From the NCBI RefSeq assembly GCF_963924675.1, contig NC_089239.1, forward strand, positions 857,001 to 921,000: 64,000 nucleotides of DNA, given 5' to 3'. The position numbers and the translations under genes are program-made. Of the stretch, positions 8,935 through 22,435 are shown piece after piece (position 1 is the first letter of the stretch; each line of letters opens with the position of its first letter). The notes under the pieces were generated by a model. That model saw only the letters and a list, made by a program, of their open reading frames with translations. It made no database searches and had not been told where the DNA came from. The stretch comes from Phocoena phocoena (Eukaryota > Chordata > Mammalia > Artiodactyla > Phocoenidae).

Positions 8935-9768
8935 GGAGCTGCCTGCATGTTGAACACCCTATGAAGAAAAGTTGATTCAGGGAGGGTACTAGTGTGTAGC
9001 TAGAGCCTCCTTTGACTTGTGAGAAAACACAAGGATATAGGCTGCATGTTCACTGGAGACGGAGGCCAGATGGCAGAAATCTACCCTGCCCTTTTATTTT
9101 CCATATGCGGGCCTCTAACTGCTGTGGCCTCTCCCGTTGCGGATCCCAGGCTCCAGAAGCGCGGGCCCAGCGGCCATGGCTCACGGGCCCAGCCGCCTCT
9201 GCGTCCTGTGCGATCTCCCCGGGACGGGCCACGAACCTGTGTACCCCGCTTCGGCAGGCAGACTCTCAAACACTGCGCCACCAGGGAAGCCCGAAGTTCT
9301 GCATTTCTTTACCGTTAGCACACGTCGCCGGACACTTAGAACACTCGCGTTGGCACCCTCGTCCCTGTGAGGACACTGAGGAGCTGCAGGCTCCAGTGTT
9401 CCGCTTAGAAACATCCAGGCCCGGATGCACTTCCCGATCTCTCCGTGTATGCCGAGTGCGTGGCAACAAACTGCACTCTTCCTTGGGACAGCTAGATTTC
9501 GTCAGCACGCCCAGAGCTCCAGGAAGTCCGCTCTCTCACGTCCTACGTGCCACAGAAGTCTTCCTCATTGCCCTCATCTGAGCTGCACCGGGAAAAACCA
9601 TCTGCTTCGCATTCTATCTACGAACTCGTACTCGAAGACACCATACGATGAGGACATAGCCGGCATGCATTCCTACTGTAATGAAAGCACAGAATTCTTC
9701 CTGTTAAACTGCAGCATTTCAGAAGAGACTAAGGACCGAGAGCCCACTTAAGAGAGTTCCGGGATGAG
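8935..9768 (+). repeat. Unit 8, type A (second of an A-A doublet)
   Basis: F subtype. Its boundary with unit 7 is the normal unit junction, so the doublet arose by loss of a whole B or gain of a whole A. SINE at 9109-9292. Confidence 0.95.
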
Positions 9769-11634
9769 GGAGCTGCCTGCATGTTGAACACCCTATGAAG
9801 AAAAGTTGATTCAGGGAGGGTACTAGTGTGTAGCTAGAGCCTCCTTTGACTTGTGAGAAAACACAGGGTTATAGCTGCATGTTCACTGGAGACGGAGGCC
9901 AGATGGCAGAAATCTTCCCTGCCCGTTTATTTTGCCCCTTCTTCGGCCACGTGCGGGCCTCTGACTGTTGTGGCCTCTCCCGTTGCGGATCACACGTTCC
10001 AGAAGCCCAGGCCCAGCGGCCATGGCTCACGGGCCCAGCCGCTCTGCGTCCTGTGGGATCTTCCCAGACTGGGCTACGAAACCGTGTTGACGGCTTCGGC
10101 AGGCGGACTCTCAACCACTGTGCCACCAGGGAAACCCCGCTTGCCCATCTTGAAAGGTCCATTCGTGCTGTCTGGAACCTTCCTAAAGTACAGGTTTCTA
10201 ACGGGCCTGTAGGCAGTGTAGGCAGTACTCGGGGAACAAAGGCATTTTCGCCGAATATACAGGGTGCTACCGTAGCCCGTTTAGGAGCGGCACATGATTA
10301 TAGGCGTAACTTGAGCCTGCCTCGGTTGACGCAGTTCACTAAACGCAGGACACCCTGCGAGTAGAAGTTCATTCAGGGAAGGACCCATTGTGTATCTTGA
10401 GGGAGAAAGGCTGCTCGTGTTCCACCTGCAACTAAAGGAGACTTCTTCGTGTAACACGGCAGTGTTTTGGGAGAGGAAATGCTTATAGGCCTCACTAGAG
10501 CCTGTCTTGTTGGAGGCAGTTTGCTACACGCAGAAGTCTCTGCGAAAGAAGTTGATTCACGTCAGGGCCCATTGTGAACCTCCTGTGTCTTTCGACACCT
10601 TAAATTTACAGGTAAGTATACTGCATGTTTGCCTGCAAATGCAGGCCTGATGGCACAAGGCGTGCTTCCCATTCTGAAAGTTCTGTTCACGGGGCCTTGA
10701 ATTTCCCGGAGAGGCATACTGTTCACGGCTCTGTTGAAATTGTAGGCCTGGCTCTGGGAAGAAATGGGGTTTTCGCTACTAAAACATGCTGCTTCCAAGG
10801 CCCGGTTGGGAGCTGATGCTGTCATTCTCTATACCTACGTGAAGACCAAAAGTCAGCCGTTGCCTCGAGGTAAGGCCCTGAATTGCCCTGCTGAAGCGGA
10901 GGCATGCAGCAGTTTCAAAATGGACTTCGTCGCAGCGCAGGAAGGCTTTTTTTCTTCTTCTTCTTCTTTGTACACGGGGCTCTCACTGTTGTGGCCTCTC
11001 CCGCTCCGGAGCAGAGACTACAGACGCGCAGGCTCAGCGGCCTGGGCTCTCGGGCCTATTCATTCAAGGGCATGTTGGAACCTCCCGGTCCGGGGCACGA
11101 ACTCGTGTCTCCTGCATCGGCAGGCAGACCCTCCACCACTGCGCCACCGGGGAAGCCCGACTTTCTGCATTATTGTAACGTTAGCACACATTTCCGGACA
11201 CATAGAACACTCGCGTGGGCACCCTATTCCCTGCAAGGACACTGAGTAGCGGCAGGCTCCACTCTTCTGCTCAGAAACATCCAGGCCCGGAAGCCATTCC
11301 CAGTCACTCTGTGTATGCCGAGCGTAGGGAAACACACGGCACTCTCCCCTGGGACAGCTAGATTTCGTCAGCACACCAACAACTCCAGGAAGTCCGTTCT
11401 CTCGCGTGCTACAGGCCATAGAGGTCTTCCTCATTGCCCTCATCTGAGCTGCACCGGGAAAAACCATCTGCTTCGCATTCTATCTACGAACTCGTACTCG
11501 AAGACACCATACGATGAGGACATAGCCGGCATGCATTCCTACTGTAATGAAAGCACAGAATTCTTCCTGTTAAACTGCAGCATTTCAGAAGAGACTAAGG
11601 ACCGAGAGCCCACTTAAGAGAGTTCCGGGATGAG
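9769..11634 (+). repeat. Unit 9, type B
   Basis: Carries T at 10121, which removes the CpG in the A box of SINE1, and G at 10305, shared only with unit 11. SINE1 9955-10137, SINE2 10946-11158. Confidence 0.95.
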
Positions 11635-12468
11635 GGAGCTGCCTGCATGTTGAACACCCTATGAAGAAAAGTTGATTCAGGGAGGGTACTAGTGTGTAGC
11701 TAGAGCCTCCTTTGACTTGTGAGAAAACACAAGGATATAGGCTGCATGTTCACTGGAGACGGAGGCCAGATGGCAGAAATCTACCCTGCCCTTTTATTTT
11801 CCATATGCGGGCCTCTAACTGCTGTGGCCTCTCCCGTTGCGGATCCCAGGCTCCAGAAGCGCGGGCCCAGCGGCCATGGCTCACGGGCCCAGCCGCCTCT
11901 GCGTCCTGTGCGATCTCCCCGGGACGGGCCACGAACCTGTGTACCCCGCTTCGGCAGGCAGACTCTCAAACACTGCGCCACCAGGGAAGCCCGAAGTTCT
12001 GCATTTCTTTACCGTTAGCACACGTCGCCGGACACTTAGAACACTCGCGTTGGCACCCTCGTCCCTGTGAGGACACTGAGGAGCTGCAGGCTCCAGTGTT
12101 CCGCTTAGAAACATCCAGGCCCGGATGCACTTCCCGATCTCTCCGTGTATGCCGAGTGCGTGGCAACAAACTGCACTCTTCCTTGGGACAGCTAGATTTC
12201 GTCAGCACGCCCAGAGCTCCAGGAAGTCCGCTCTCTCACGTCCTACGTGCCACAGAAGTCTTCCTCATTGCCCTCATCTGAGCTGCACCGGGAAAAACCA
12301 TCTGCTTCGCATTCTATCTACGAACTCGTACTCGAAGACACCATACGATGAGGACATAGCCGGCATGCATTCCTACTGTAATGAAAGCACAGAATTCTTC
12401 CTGTTAAACTGCAGCATTTCAGAAGAGACTAAGGACCGAGAGCCCACTTAAGAGAGTTCCGGGATGAG
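11635..12468 (+). repeat. Unit 10, type A
   Basis: F subtype, no private change noticed. SINE at 11809-11992. Confidence 0.95.
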
Positions 12469-14334
12469 GGAGCTGCCTGCATGTTGAACACCCTATGAAG
12501 AAAAGTTGATTCAGGGAGGGTACTAGTGTGTAGCTAGAGCCTCCTTTGACTTGTGAGAAAACACAGGGTTATAGCTGCATGTTCACTGGAGACGGAGGCC
12601 AGATGGCAGAAATCTTCCCTGCCCGTTTATTTTGCCCCTTCTTCGGCCACGTGCGGGCCTCTGACTGTTGTGGCCTCTCCCGTTGCGGATCACACGTTCC
12701 AGAAGCCCAGGCCCAGCGGCCATGGCTCACGGGCCCAGCCGCTCTGCGTCCTGTGGGATCTTCCCAGACTGGGCTACGAAACCGTGTTGACGGCTTCGGC
12801 AGGCGGACTCTCAACCACTGCGCCACCAGGGAAACCCCGCTTGCCCATCTTGAAAGGTCCATTCGTGCTGTCTGGAACCTTCCTAAAGTACAGGTTTCTA
12901 ACGGGCCTGTAGGCAGTGTAGGCAGTACTCGGGGAACAAAGGCATTTTCGCCGAATATACAGGGTGCTACCGTAGCCCGTTTAGGAGCGGCACATGATTA
13001 TAGGCGTAACTTGAGCCTGCCTCGGTTGACGCAGTTCACTAAACGCAGGACACCCTGCGAGTAGAAGTTCATTCAGGGAAGGACCCATTGTGTATCTTGA
13101 GGGAGAAAGGCTGCTCGTGTTCCACCTGCAACTAAAGGAGACTTCTTCGTGTAACACGGCAGTGTTTTGGGAGAGGAAATGCTTATAGGCCTCACTAGAG
13201 CCTGTCTTGTTGGAGGCAGTTTGTTACATGCAGAAGTCTCTGCGAAAGAAGTTGATTCACGTCAGGGCCCATTGTGAACCTCCTGTGTCTTTCGACACCT
13301 TAAATTTACAGGTAAGTATACTGCATGTTTGCCTGCAAATGCAGGCCTGATGGCACAAGGCTTGCTTCCCATTCTGAAAGTTCTGTTCACGGGGCCTTGA
13401 ATTTCCCGGAGAGGCATACTGTTCACGGCTCTGTTGAAATTGTAGGCCTGGCTCTGGGAAGAAATGGGGTTTTCGCTACTAAAACATGCTGCTTCCAAGG
13501 CCCGGTTGGGAGCTGATGCTGTCATTCTCTATACCTACGTGAAGACCAAAAGTCAGCCGTTGCCTCGAGGTAAGGCCCTGAATTGCCCTGCTGAAGCGGA
13601 GGCATGCAGCAGTTTCAAAATGGACTTCGTCGCAGTGCAGGAAGGCTTTTTTTCTTCTTCTTCTTCTTTGTACACGGGGCTCTCACTGTTGTGGCCTCTC
13701 CCGCTCCGGAGCAGAGACTACAGACGCGCAGGCTCAGCGGCCTGGGCTCTCGGGCCTATTCATTCAAGGGCATGTTGGAACCTCCCGGTCCGGGGCACGA
13801 ACTCGTGTCTCCTGCATCGGCAGGCAGACCCTCCACCACTGCGCCACCGGGGAAGCCCGACTTTCTGCATTATTGTAACGTTAGCACACATTTCCGGACA
13901 CATAGAACACTCGCGTGGGCACCCTATTCCCTGCAAGGACACTGAGTAGCGGCAGGCTCCACTCTTCTGCTCAGAAACATCCAGGCCCGGAAGCCATTCC
14001 CAGTCACTCTGTGTATGCCGAGCGTAGGGAAACACACGGCACTCTCCCCTGGGACAGCTAGATTTCGTCAGCACACCAACAACTCCAGGAAGTCCGTTCT
14101 CTCGCGTGCTACAGGCCATAGAGGTCTTCCTCATTGCCCTCATCTGAGCTGCACCGGGAAAAACCATCTGCTTTGCATTCTATCTACGAACTCGTACTCG
14201 AAGACACCATACGATGAGGACATAGCCGGCATGCATTCCTACTGTAATGAAAGCACAGAATTCTTCCTGTTAAACTGCAGCATTTCAGAAGAGACTAAGG
14301 ACCGAGAGCCCACTTAAGAGAGTTCCGGGATGAG
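12469..14334 (+). repeat. Unit 11, type B
   Basis: Shares G at 13005 with unit 9 and has private variants in the copy 2/copy 3 region (GTTACATGCAG, GGCTTGCTTCC) and T at 14174. Followed directly by a B' unit. SINE1 12655-12837, SINE2 13646-13858. Confidence 0.95.
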
Positions 14335-16201
14335 GGAGCTGCCTGCATGTTGAACACCCTATGAAGAAAAGTTGATTCAGGGAGGGTACTAGTGTGTAGC
14401 TAGAGCCTCCTTTGACTTGTGAGAAAACACAATGATATAGGCTGCATGTTCACTGGAGACGGAGGCCAGATGGCAGAAATCTTCCCTGCCCGTTTATTTT
14501 GCCCCTTCTTCGGCCACGTGCGGGCCTCTGACTGTTGTGGCCTCTCCCGTTGCGGATCACACGTTCCAGAAGCCCAGGCCCAGCGGCCATGGCTCACGGG
14601 ACCAGCCGCTCTGCGTCCTGTGGGATCTTCCCAGACTGGGCTACGAAACCGTGTTGACGGCTTCGGCAGGCGGACTCTCAACCACTGCGCCACCAGGGAA
14701 ACCCCGCTTGCCCATCTTGAAAGGTCCATTCGTGCTGTCTGGAACCTTCCTAAAGTACAGGTTTCTAACGGGCCTGTAGGCAGTGTAGGCAGTACTCGGG
14801 GAACAAAGGCATTTTCGCCGAATATACAGGGTGCTACCGTAGCCCGTTTAGGAGCGGCACATGATTATAGGCCTAACTTGAGCCTGCCTCGGTTGACGCA
14901 GTTCACTAAACGCAGGACACCCTGCGAGTAGAAGTTCATTCAGGGAAGGACCCATTGTGTATCTTGAGGGAGAAAGGCTGCTCGTGTTCCACCTGCAACT
15001 AAAGGAGACTTCTTCGTGTAACACGGCAGTGTTTTGGGAGAGGAAATGCTTATAGGCCTCACTAGAGCCTGTCTTGTTGGAGGCAGTTTGCTACCCGCAG
15101 AAGTCTCTGCGAAAGAAGTTGTTTCACGTCAGGGCCCATTGTGAACCTCCTGTGTCTTTCGACACCTTAAATTTACAGGTAAGTATACTGCATGTTTGCC
15201 TGCAAATGCAGGCCTGATGGCACAAGGCGTGTTTCCCATTCTGAAAGTTCTGTTCACGGGGCCTTGAATTTCCCGGAGAGGCATACTGTTCACGGCTCTG
15301 TTGAAATTGTAGGCCTGGCTCTGGGAAGAAATGGGGTTTTCGCTACTAAAACATGCTGCTTCCAAGGCCCGGTTGGGAGCTGATGCTGTCATTCTCTATA
15401 CCTACGTGAAGACCAAAAGTCAGCCGTTGCCTCGAGGTAAGGCCCTGAATTGCCCTGCTGAAGCGGAGGCATGCAGCAGTTTCAAAATGGACTTCGTCGC
15501 AGTGCAGGAAGGCTTTTTTTCTTCTTCTTCTTCTTTGTACACGGGGCTCTCACTGTTGTGGCCTCTCCCGCTCCGGAGCAGAGACTACAGACGCGCAGGC
15601 TCAGCGGCCTGGGCTCTCGGGCCTATTCATTCAAGGGCATGTTGGAACCTCCCGGTCCGGGGCACGAACTCGTGTCTCCTGCATCGGCAGGCAGACCCTC
15701 CACCACTGCGCCACCGGGGAAGCCCGACTTTCTGCATTATTGTAACGTTAGCACACATTTCCGGACACATAGAACACTCGCGTGGGCACCCTATTCCCTG
15801 CAAGGACACTGAGTAGCGGCAGGCTCCACTCTTCTGCTCAGAAACATCCAGGCCCGGAAGCCATTCCCAGTCACTCTGTGTATGCCGAGCGTAGGGAAAC
15901 ACACGGCACTCTCCCCTGGGACAGCTAGATTTCGTCAGCACACCAACAACTCCAGGAAGTCCGTTCTCTCGCGTGCTACAGGCCATAGAGGTCTTCCTCA
16001 TTGCCCTCATCTGAGCTGCACCGGGAAAAACCATCTGCTTCGCATTCTATCTACGAACTCGTACTCGAAGACACCATACGATGAGGACATAGCCGGCATG
16101 CATTCCTACTGTAATGAAAGCACAGAATTCTTCCTGTTAAACTGCAGCATTTCAGAAGAGACTAAGGACCGAGAGCCCACTTAAGAGAGTTCCGGGATGA
16201 G
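14335..16201 (+). repeat. Unit 12, type B'
   Basis: 1867 bp. The left flank reads ACACAATGATATAGGCTGC instead of B's ACACAGGGTTATAGCTGC, an A-like form, with the rest B. Has A at 14601 (GGGACCAG), shared with units 14, 16 and 44. SINE1 14522-14704, SINE2 15513-15725. Confidence 0.95.
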
Positions 16202-17035
16202 GGAGCTGCCTGCATGTTGAACACCCTATGAAGAAAAGTTGATTCAGGGAGGGTACTAGTGTGTAGCTAGAGCCTCCTTTGACTTGTGAGAAAACACAAG
16301 GATATAGGCTGCATGTTCACTGGAGACGGAGGCCAGATGGCAGAAATCTACCCTGCCCTTTTATTTTCCATATGCGGGCCTCTAACTGCTGTGGCCTCTC
16401 CCGTTGCGGATCCCAGGCTCCAGAAGCGCGGGCCCAGCGGCCATGGCTCACGGGCCCAGCCGCCTCTGCGTCCTGTGCGATCTCCCCGGGACGGGCCACG
16501 AACCTGTGTACCCCGCTTCGGCAGGCAGACTCTCAAACACTGCGCCACCAGGGAAGCCCGAAGTTCTGCATTTCTTTACCGTTAGCACACGTCGCCGGAC
16601 ACTTAGAACACTCGCGTTGGCACCCTCGTCCCTGTGAGGACACTGAGGAGCTGCAGGCTCCAGTGTTCCGCTTAGAAACATCCAGGCCCGGATGCACTTC
16701 CCGATCTCTCCGTGTATGCCGAGTGCGTGGCAACAAACTGCACTCTTCCTTGGGACAGCTAGATTTCGTCAGCACGCCCAGAGCTCCAGGAAGTCCGCTC
16801 TCTCACGTCCTACGTGCCACAGAAGTCTTCCTCATTGCCCTCATCTGAGCTGCACCGGGAAAAACCATCTGCTTCGCATTCTATCTACGAACTCGTACTC
16901 GAAGACACCATACGATGAGGACATAGCCGGCATGCATTCCTACTGTAATGAAAGCACAGAATTCTTCCTGTTAAACTGCAGCATTTCAGAAGAGACTAAG
17001 GACCGAGAGCCCACTTAAGAGAGTTCCGGGATGAG
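16202..17035 (+). repeat. Unit 13, type A
   Basis: F subtype with C at rel 664. Last of the uninterrupted left-side F-type A units. SINE at 16376-16559. Confidence 0.95.
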
Positions 17036-18902
17036 GGAGCTGCCTGCATGTTGAACACCCTATGAAGAAAAGTTGATTCAGGGAGGGTACTAGTGTGTAG
17101 CTAGAGCCTCCTTTGACTTGTGAGAAAACACAATGATATAGGCTGCATGTTCACTGGAGACGGAGGCCAGATGGCAGAAATCTTCCCTGCCCGTTTATTT
17201 TGCCCCTTCTTCGGCCACGTGCGGGCCTCTGACTGTTGTGGCCTCTCCCGTTGCGGATCACACGTTCCAGAAGCCCAGGCCCAGCGGCCATGGCTCACGG
17301 GACCAGCCGCTCTGCGTCCTGTGGGATCTTCCCAGACTGGGCTACGAAACCGTGTTGACGGCTTCGGCAGGCGGACTCTCAACCACTGCGCCACCAGGGA
17401 AACCCCGCTTGCCCATCTTGAAAGGTCCATTCGTGCTGTCTGGAACCTTCCTAAAGTACAGGTTTCTAACGGGCCTGTAGGCAGTGTAGGCAGTACTCGG
17501 GGAACAAAGGCATTTTCGCCGAATATACAGGGTGCTACCGTAGCCCGTTTAGGAGCGGCACATGATTATAGGCCTAACTTGAGCCTGCCTCGGTTGACGC
17601 AGTTCACTAAACGCAGGACACCCTGCGAGTAGAAGTTCATTCAGGGAAGGACCCATTGTGTATCTTGAGGGAGAAAGGCTGCTCGTGTTCCACCTGCAAC
17701 TAAAGGAGACTTCTTCGTGTAACACGGCAGTGTTTTGGGAGAGGAAATGCTTATAGGCCTCACTAGAGCCTGTCTTGTTGGAGGCAGTTTGCTACCCGCA
17801 GAAGTCTCTGAGAAAGAAGTTGATTCACGTCAGGGCCCATTGTGAACCTCCTGTGTCTTTCGACACCTTAAATTTACAGGTAAGTATACTGCATGTTTGC
17901 CTGCAAATGCAGGCCTGATGGCACAAGGCGTGTTTCCCATTCTGAAAGTTCTGTTCACGGGGCCTTGAATTTCCCGGAGAGGCATACTGTTCACGGCTCT
18001 GTTGAAATTGTAGGCCTGGCTCTGGGAAGAAATGGGGTTTTCGCTACTAAAACATGCTGCTTCCAAGGCCCGGTTGGGAGCTGATGCTGTCATTCTCTAT
18101 ACCTACGTGAAGACCAAAAGTCAGCCGTTGCCTCGAGGTAAGGCCCTGAATTGCCCTGCTGAAGCGGAGGCATGCAGCAGTTTCAAAATGGACTTCGTCG
18201 CAGTGCAGGAAGGCTTTTTTTCTTCTTCTTCTTCTTTGTACACGGGGCTCTCACTGTTGTGGCCTCTCCCGCTCCGGAGCAGAGACTACAGACGCGCAGG
18301 CTCAGCGGCCTGGGCTCTCGGGCCTATTCATTCAAGGGCATGTTGGAACCTCCCGGTCCGGGGCACGAACTCGTGTCTCCTGCATCGGCAGGCAGACCCT
18401 CCACCACTGCGCCACCGGGGAAGCCCGACTTTCTGCATTATTGTAACGTTAGCACACATTTCCGGACACATAGAACACTCGCGTGGGCACCCTATTCCCT
18501 GCAAGGACACTGAGTAGCGGCAGGCTCCACTCTTCTGCTCAGAAACATCCAGGCCCGGAAGCCATTCCCAGTCACTCTGTGTATGCCGAGCGTAGGGAAA
18601 CACACGGCACTCTCCCCTGGGACAGCTAGATTTCGTCAGCACACCAACAACTCCAGGAAGTCCGTTCTCTCGCGTGCTACAGGCCATAGAGGTCTTCCTC
18701 ATTGCCCTCATCTGAGCTGCACCAGGAAAAACCATCTGCTTCGCATTCTATCTACGAACTCCTACTCGAAGACACCATACGATGAGGACATAGCCGGCAT
18801 GCATTCCTACTGTAATGAAAGCACAGAATTCTTCCTGTTAAACTGCAGCATTTCAGAAGAGACTAAGGACCGAGAGCCCACTTAAGAGAGTTCCGGGATG
18901 AG
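17036..18902 (+). repeat. Unit 14, type B'
   Basis: Has GGGACCAG as in unit 12, plus A at 17811 (CTCTGAGAAAG), C at 18762 and A at 18724 (CACCAGGAAA). SINE1 17223-17405, SINE2 18214-18426. Confidence 0.95.
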
Positions 18903-19736
18903 GGAGCTGCCTGCATGTTGAACACCCTATGAAGAAAAGTTGATTCAGGGAGGGTACTAGTGTGTAGCTAGAGCCTCCTTTGACTTGTGAGAAAACACAA
19001 GGATATAGGCTGCATGTTCACTGGAGACGGAGGCCAGATGGCAGAAATCTACCCTGCCCTTTTATTTTCCATATGCGGGCCTCTAACTGCTGTGGCCTCT
19101 CCCGTTGCGGATCCCAGGCTCCAGAAGCGCGGGCCCAGCGGCCATGGCTCACGGGCCCAGCCGCCTCTGCGTCCTGTGCGATCTCCCCGGGACGGGCCAC
19201 GAACCTGTGTACCCCGCTTCGGCAGGCAGACTCTCAAACACTGCGCCACCAGGGAAGCCCGAAGGTCTGCATTTCTCTACCGTTAGCACACGTCGCCGGA
19301 CACTTAGAACACTCGCGTTGGCACCCTCGTCCCTGTGAGGACACTGAGGAGCTGCAGGCTCCAGTGTTCCGCTTAGAAACATCCAGGCCCGGATGCACTT
19401 CCCGATCTCTCCGTGTATGCCGAGTGCGTGGCAACAAACTGCACTCTTCCTTGGGACAGCTAGATTTCGTCAGCACGCCCAGCGCTCCAGGAAGTCCGCT
19501 CTCTCACGTCCTACGTGCCACAGAAGTCTTCCTCATTGCCCTCATCTGAGCTGCACCGGGAAAAAGCATCTGCTTCGCATTCTATCTACGAACTCGTACT
19601 CGAAGACACCATACGATGAGGACATAGCCGGCATGCATTCCTACTGTAATGAAAGCACAGAATTCTTCCTGTTAAACTGCAGCATTTCAGAAGAGACTAA
19701 GGACCGAGAGCCCACTTAAGAGAGTTCCGGGATGAG
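18903..19736 (+). repeat. Unit 15, type A
   Basis: First 'V' subtype A: G at rel 363, C at rel 375, C at rel 581, G at rel 664. SINE at 19077-19260. Confidence 0.95.
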
Positions 19737-21601
19737 GGAGCTGCCTGCATGTTGAACACCCTATGAAGAAAAGTTGATTCAGGGAGGGTACTAGTGTGTA
19801 GCTAGAGCCTCCTTTGACTTGTGAGAAAACACAGGGTTATAGCTGCATGTTCACTGGAGACGGAGGCCAGATGGCAGAAATCTTCCCTGCCCGTTTATTT
19901 TGCCCCTTCTTCGGCCACGTGCGGGCCTCTGACTGTTGTGGCCTCTCCCGTTGCGGATCACACGTTCCAGAAGCCCAGGCCCAGCGGCCATGGCTCACGG
20001 GACCAGCCGCTCTGCGTCCTGTGGGATCTTCCCAGACTGGGCTACGAAACCGTGTTGACGGCTTCGGCAGGCGGACTCTCAACCACTGCGCCACCAGGGA
20101 AACCCCGCTTGCCCATCTTGAAAGGTCCATTCGTGCTGTCTGGAACCTTCCTAAAGTACAGGTTTCTAACGGGCCTGTAGGCAGTGTAGGCAGTACTCGG
20201 GGAACAAAGGCATTTTCGCCGAATATACAGGGTGCTACCGTAGCCCGTTTAGGAGCGGCACATGATTATAGGCCTAACTTGAGCCTGCCTCGGTTGACGC
20301 AGTTCACTAAACGCAGGACACCCTGCGAGTAGAAGTTCATTCAGGGAAGGACCCATTGTGTATCTTGAGGGAGAAAGGCTGCTCGTGTTCCACCTGCAAC
20401 TAAAGGAGACTTCTTCGTGTAACACGGCAGTGTTTTGGGAGAGGAAATGCTTATAGGCCTCACTAGAGCCTGTCTTGTTGGAGGCAGTTTGCTACCCGCA
20501 GAAGTCTCTGCGAAAGAAGTTGATTCACGTCAGGGCCCATTGTGAACCTCCTGTGTCTTTCGACACCTTAAATTACAGGTAAGTATACTGCATGTTTGCC
20601 TGCAAATGCAGGCCTGATGGCACAAGGCGTGTTTCCCATTCTGAAAGTTCTGTTCACGGGGCCTTGAATTTCCCGGAGAGGCATACTGTTCACGGCTCTG
20701 TTGAAATTGTAGGCCTGGCTCTGGGAAGAAATGGGGTTTTCGCTACTAAAACATGCTGCTTCCAAGGCCCGGTTGGGAGCTGATGCTGTCATTCTCTATA
20801 CCTATGTGAAGACCAAAAGTCAGCCGTTGCCTCGAGGTAAGGCCCTGAATTGCCCTGCTGAAGCGGAGGCATGCAGCAGTTTCAAAATGGACTTCGTCGC
20901 AGTGCAGGAAGGCTTTTTTTCTTCTTCTTCTTCTTTGTACACGGGGCTCTCACTGTTGTGGCCTCTCCCGCTCCGGAGCAGAGACTACAGACGCGCAGGC
21001 TCAGCGGCCTGGGCTCTCGGGCGTATTCATTCAAGGGCATGTTGGAACCTCCCGGTCCGGGGCACGAACTCATGTCTCCTGCATCGGCAGGCAGACCCTC
21101 CACCACTGCGCCACCGGGGAAGCCCGACTTTCTGCATTATTGTAACGTTAGCACACATTTCCGGACACATAGAACACTCGCGTGGGCACCCTATTCCCTG
21201 CAAGGACACTGAGTAGCGGCAGGCTCCACTCTTCTGCTCAGAAACATCCAGGCCCGGAAGCCATTCCCAGTCACTCTGTGTATGCCGAGCGTAGGGAAAC
21301 ACACGGCACTCTCCCCTGGGACAGCTAGATTTCGTCAGCACACCAACAACTCCAGGAAGTCCGTTCTCTCGCGTGCTACAGGCCATAGAGGTCTTCCTCA
21401 TTGCCCTCATCTGAGCTGCACCAGGAAAAACCATCTGCTTCGCATTCTATCTACGAACTCGTACTCGAAGACACCATACGATGAGGACATAGCCGGCATG
21501 CATTCCTACTGTAATGAAAGCACAGAATTCTTCCTGTTAAACTGCAGCATTTCAGAAGAGACTAAGGACCGAGAGCCCACTTAAGAGAGTTCCGGGATGA
21601 G
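19737..21601 (+). repeat. Unit 16, type B with 1-bp deletion
   Basis: 1865 bp. One T is missing from AAATTTACAGG near 20573, just before the splice-donor-like site. This is the only unit with an indel that I saw apart from the B/B' difference. Also has GGGACCAG, TATGTGAAG, GGGCGTATTC and CTCATGTCTCC variants. SINE1 19923-20105, SINE2 20913-21125. Confidence 0.95.
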
Positions 21602-22435
21602 GGAGCTGCCTGCATGTTGAACACCCTATGAAGAAAAGTTGATTCAGGGAGGGTACTAGTGTGTAGCTAGAGCCTCCTTTGACTTGTGAGAAAACACAAG
21701 GATATAGGCTGCATGTTCACTGGAGACGGAGGCCAGATGGCAGAAATCTACCCTGCCCTTTTATTTTCCATATGCGGGCCTCTAACTGCTGTGGCCTCTC
21801 CCGTTGCGGATCCCAGGCTCCAGAAGCGCGGGCCCAGCGGCCATGGCTCACGGGCCCAGCCGCCTCTGCGTCCTGTGCGATCTCCCCGGGACGGGCCACG
21901 AACCTGTGTACCCCGCTTCGGCAGGCAGACTCTCAAACACTGCGCCACCAGGGAAGCCCGAAGGTCTGCATTTCTCTACCGTTAGCACACGTCGCCGGAC
22001 ACTTAGAACACTCGCGTTGGCACCCTCGTCCCTGTGAGGACACTGAGGAGCTGCAGGCTCCAGTGTTCCGCTTAGAAACATCCAGGCCCGGATGCACTTC
22101 CCGATCTCTCCGTGTATGCCGAGTGCGTGGCAACAAACTGCACTCTTCCTTGGGACAGCTAGATTTCGTCAGCACGCCCAGAGCTCCAGGAAGTCCGCTC
22201 TCTCACGTCCTACGTGCCACAGAAGTCTTCCTCATTGCCCTCATCTGAGCTGCACCGGGAAAAAGCATCTGCTTCGCATTCTATCTACGAACTCGTACTC
22301 GAAGACACCATACGATGAGGATATAGCCGGCATGCATTCCTACTGTAATGAAAGCACAGAATTCTTCCTGTTAAACTGCAGCATTTCAGAAGAGACTAAG
22401 GACCGAGAGCCCACTTAAGAGAGTTCCGGGATGAG
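21602..22435 (+). repeat. Unit 17, type A
   Basis: Mosaic: V at rel 363 and 375 but F-like A at rel 581. Private C to T at rel 722. SINE at 21776-21959. Confidence 0.95.
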
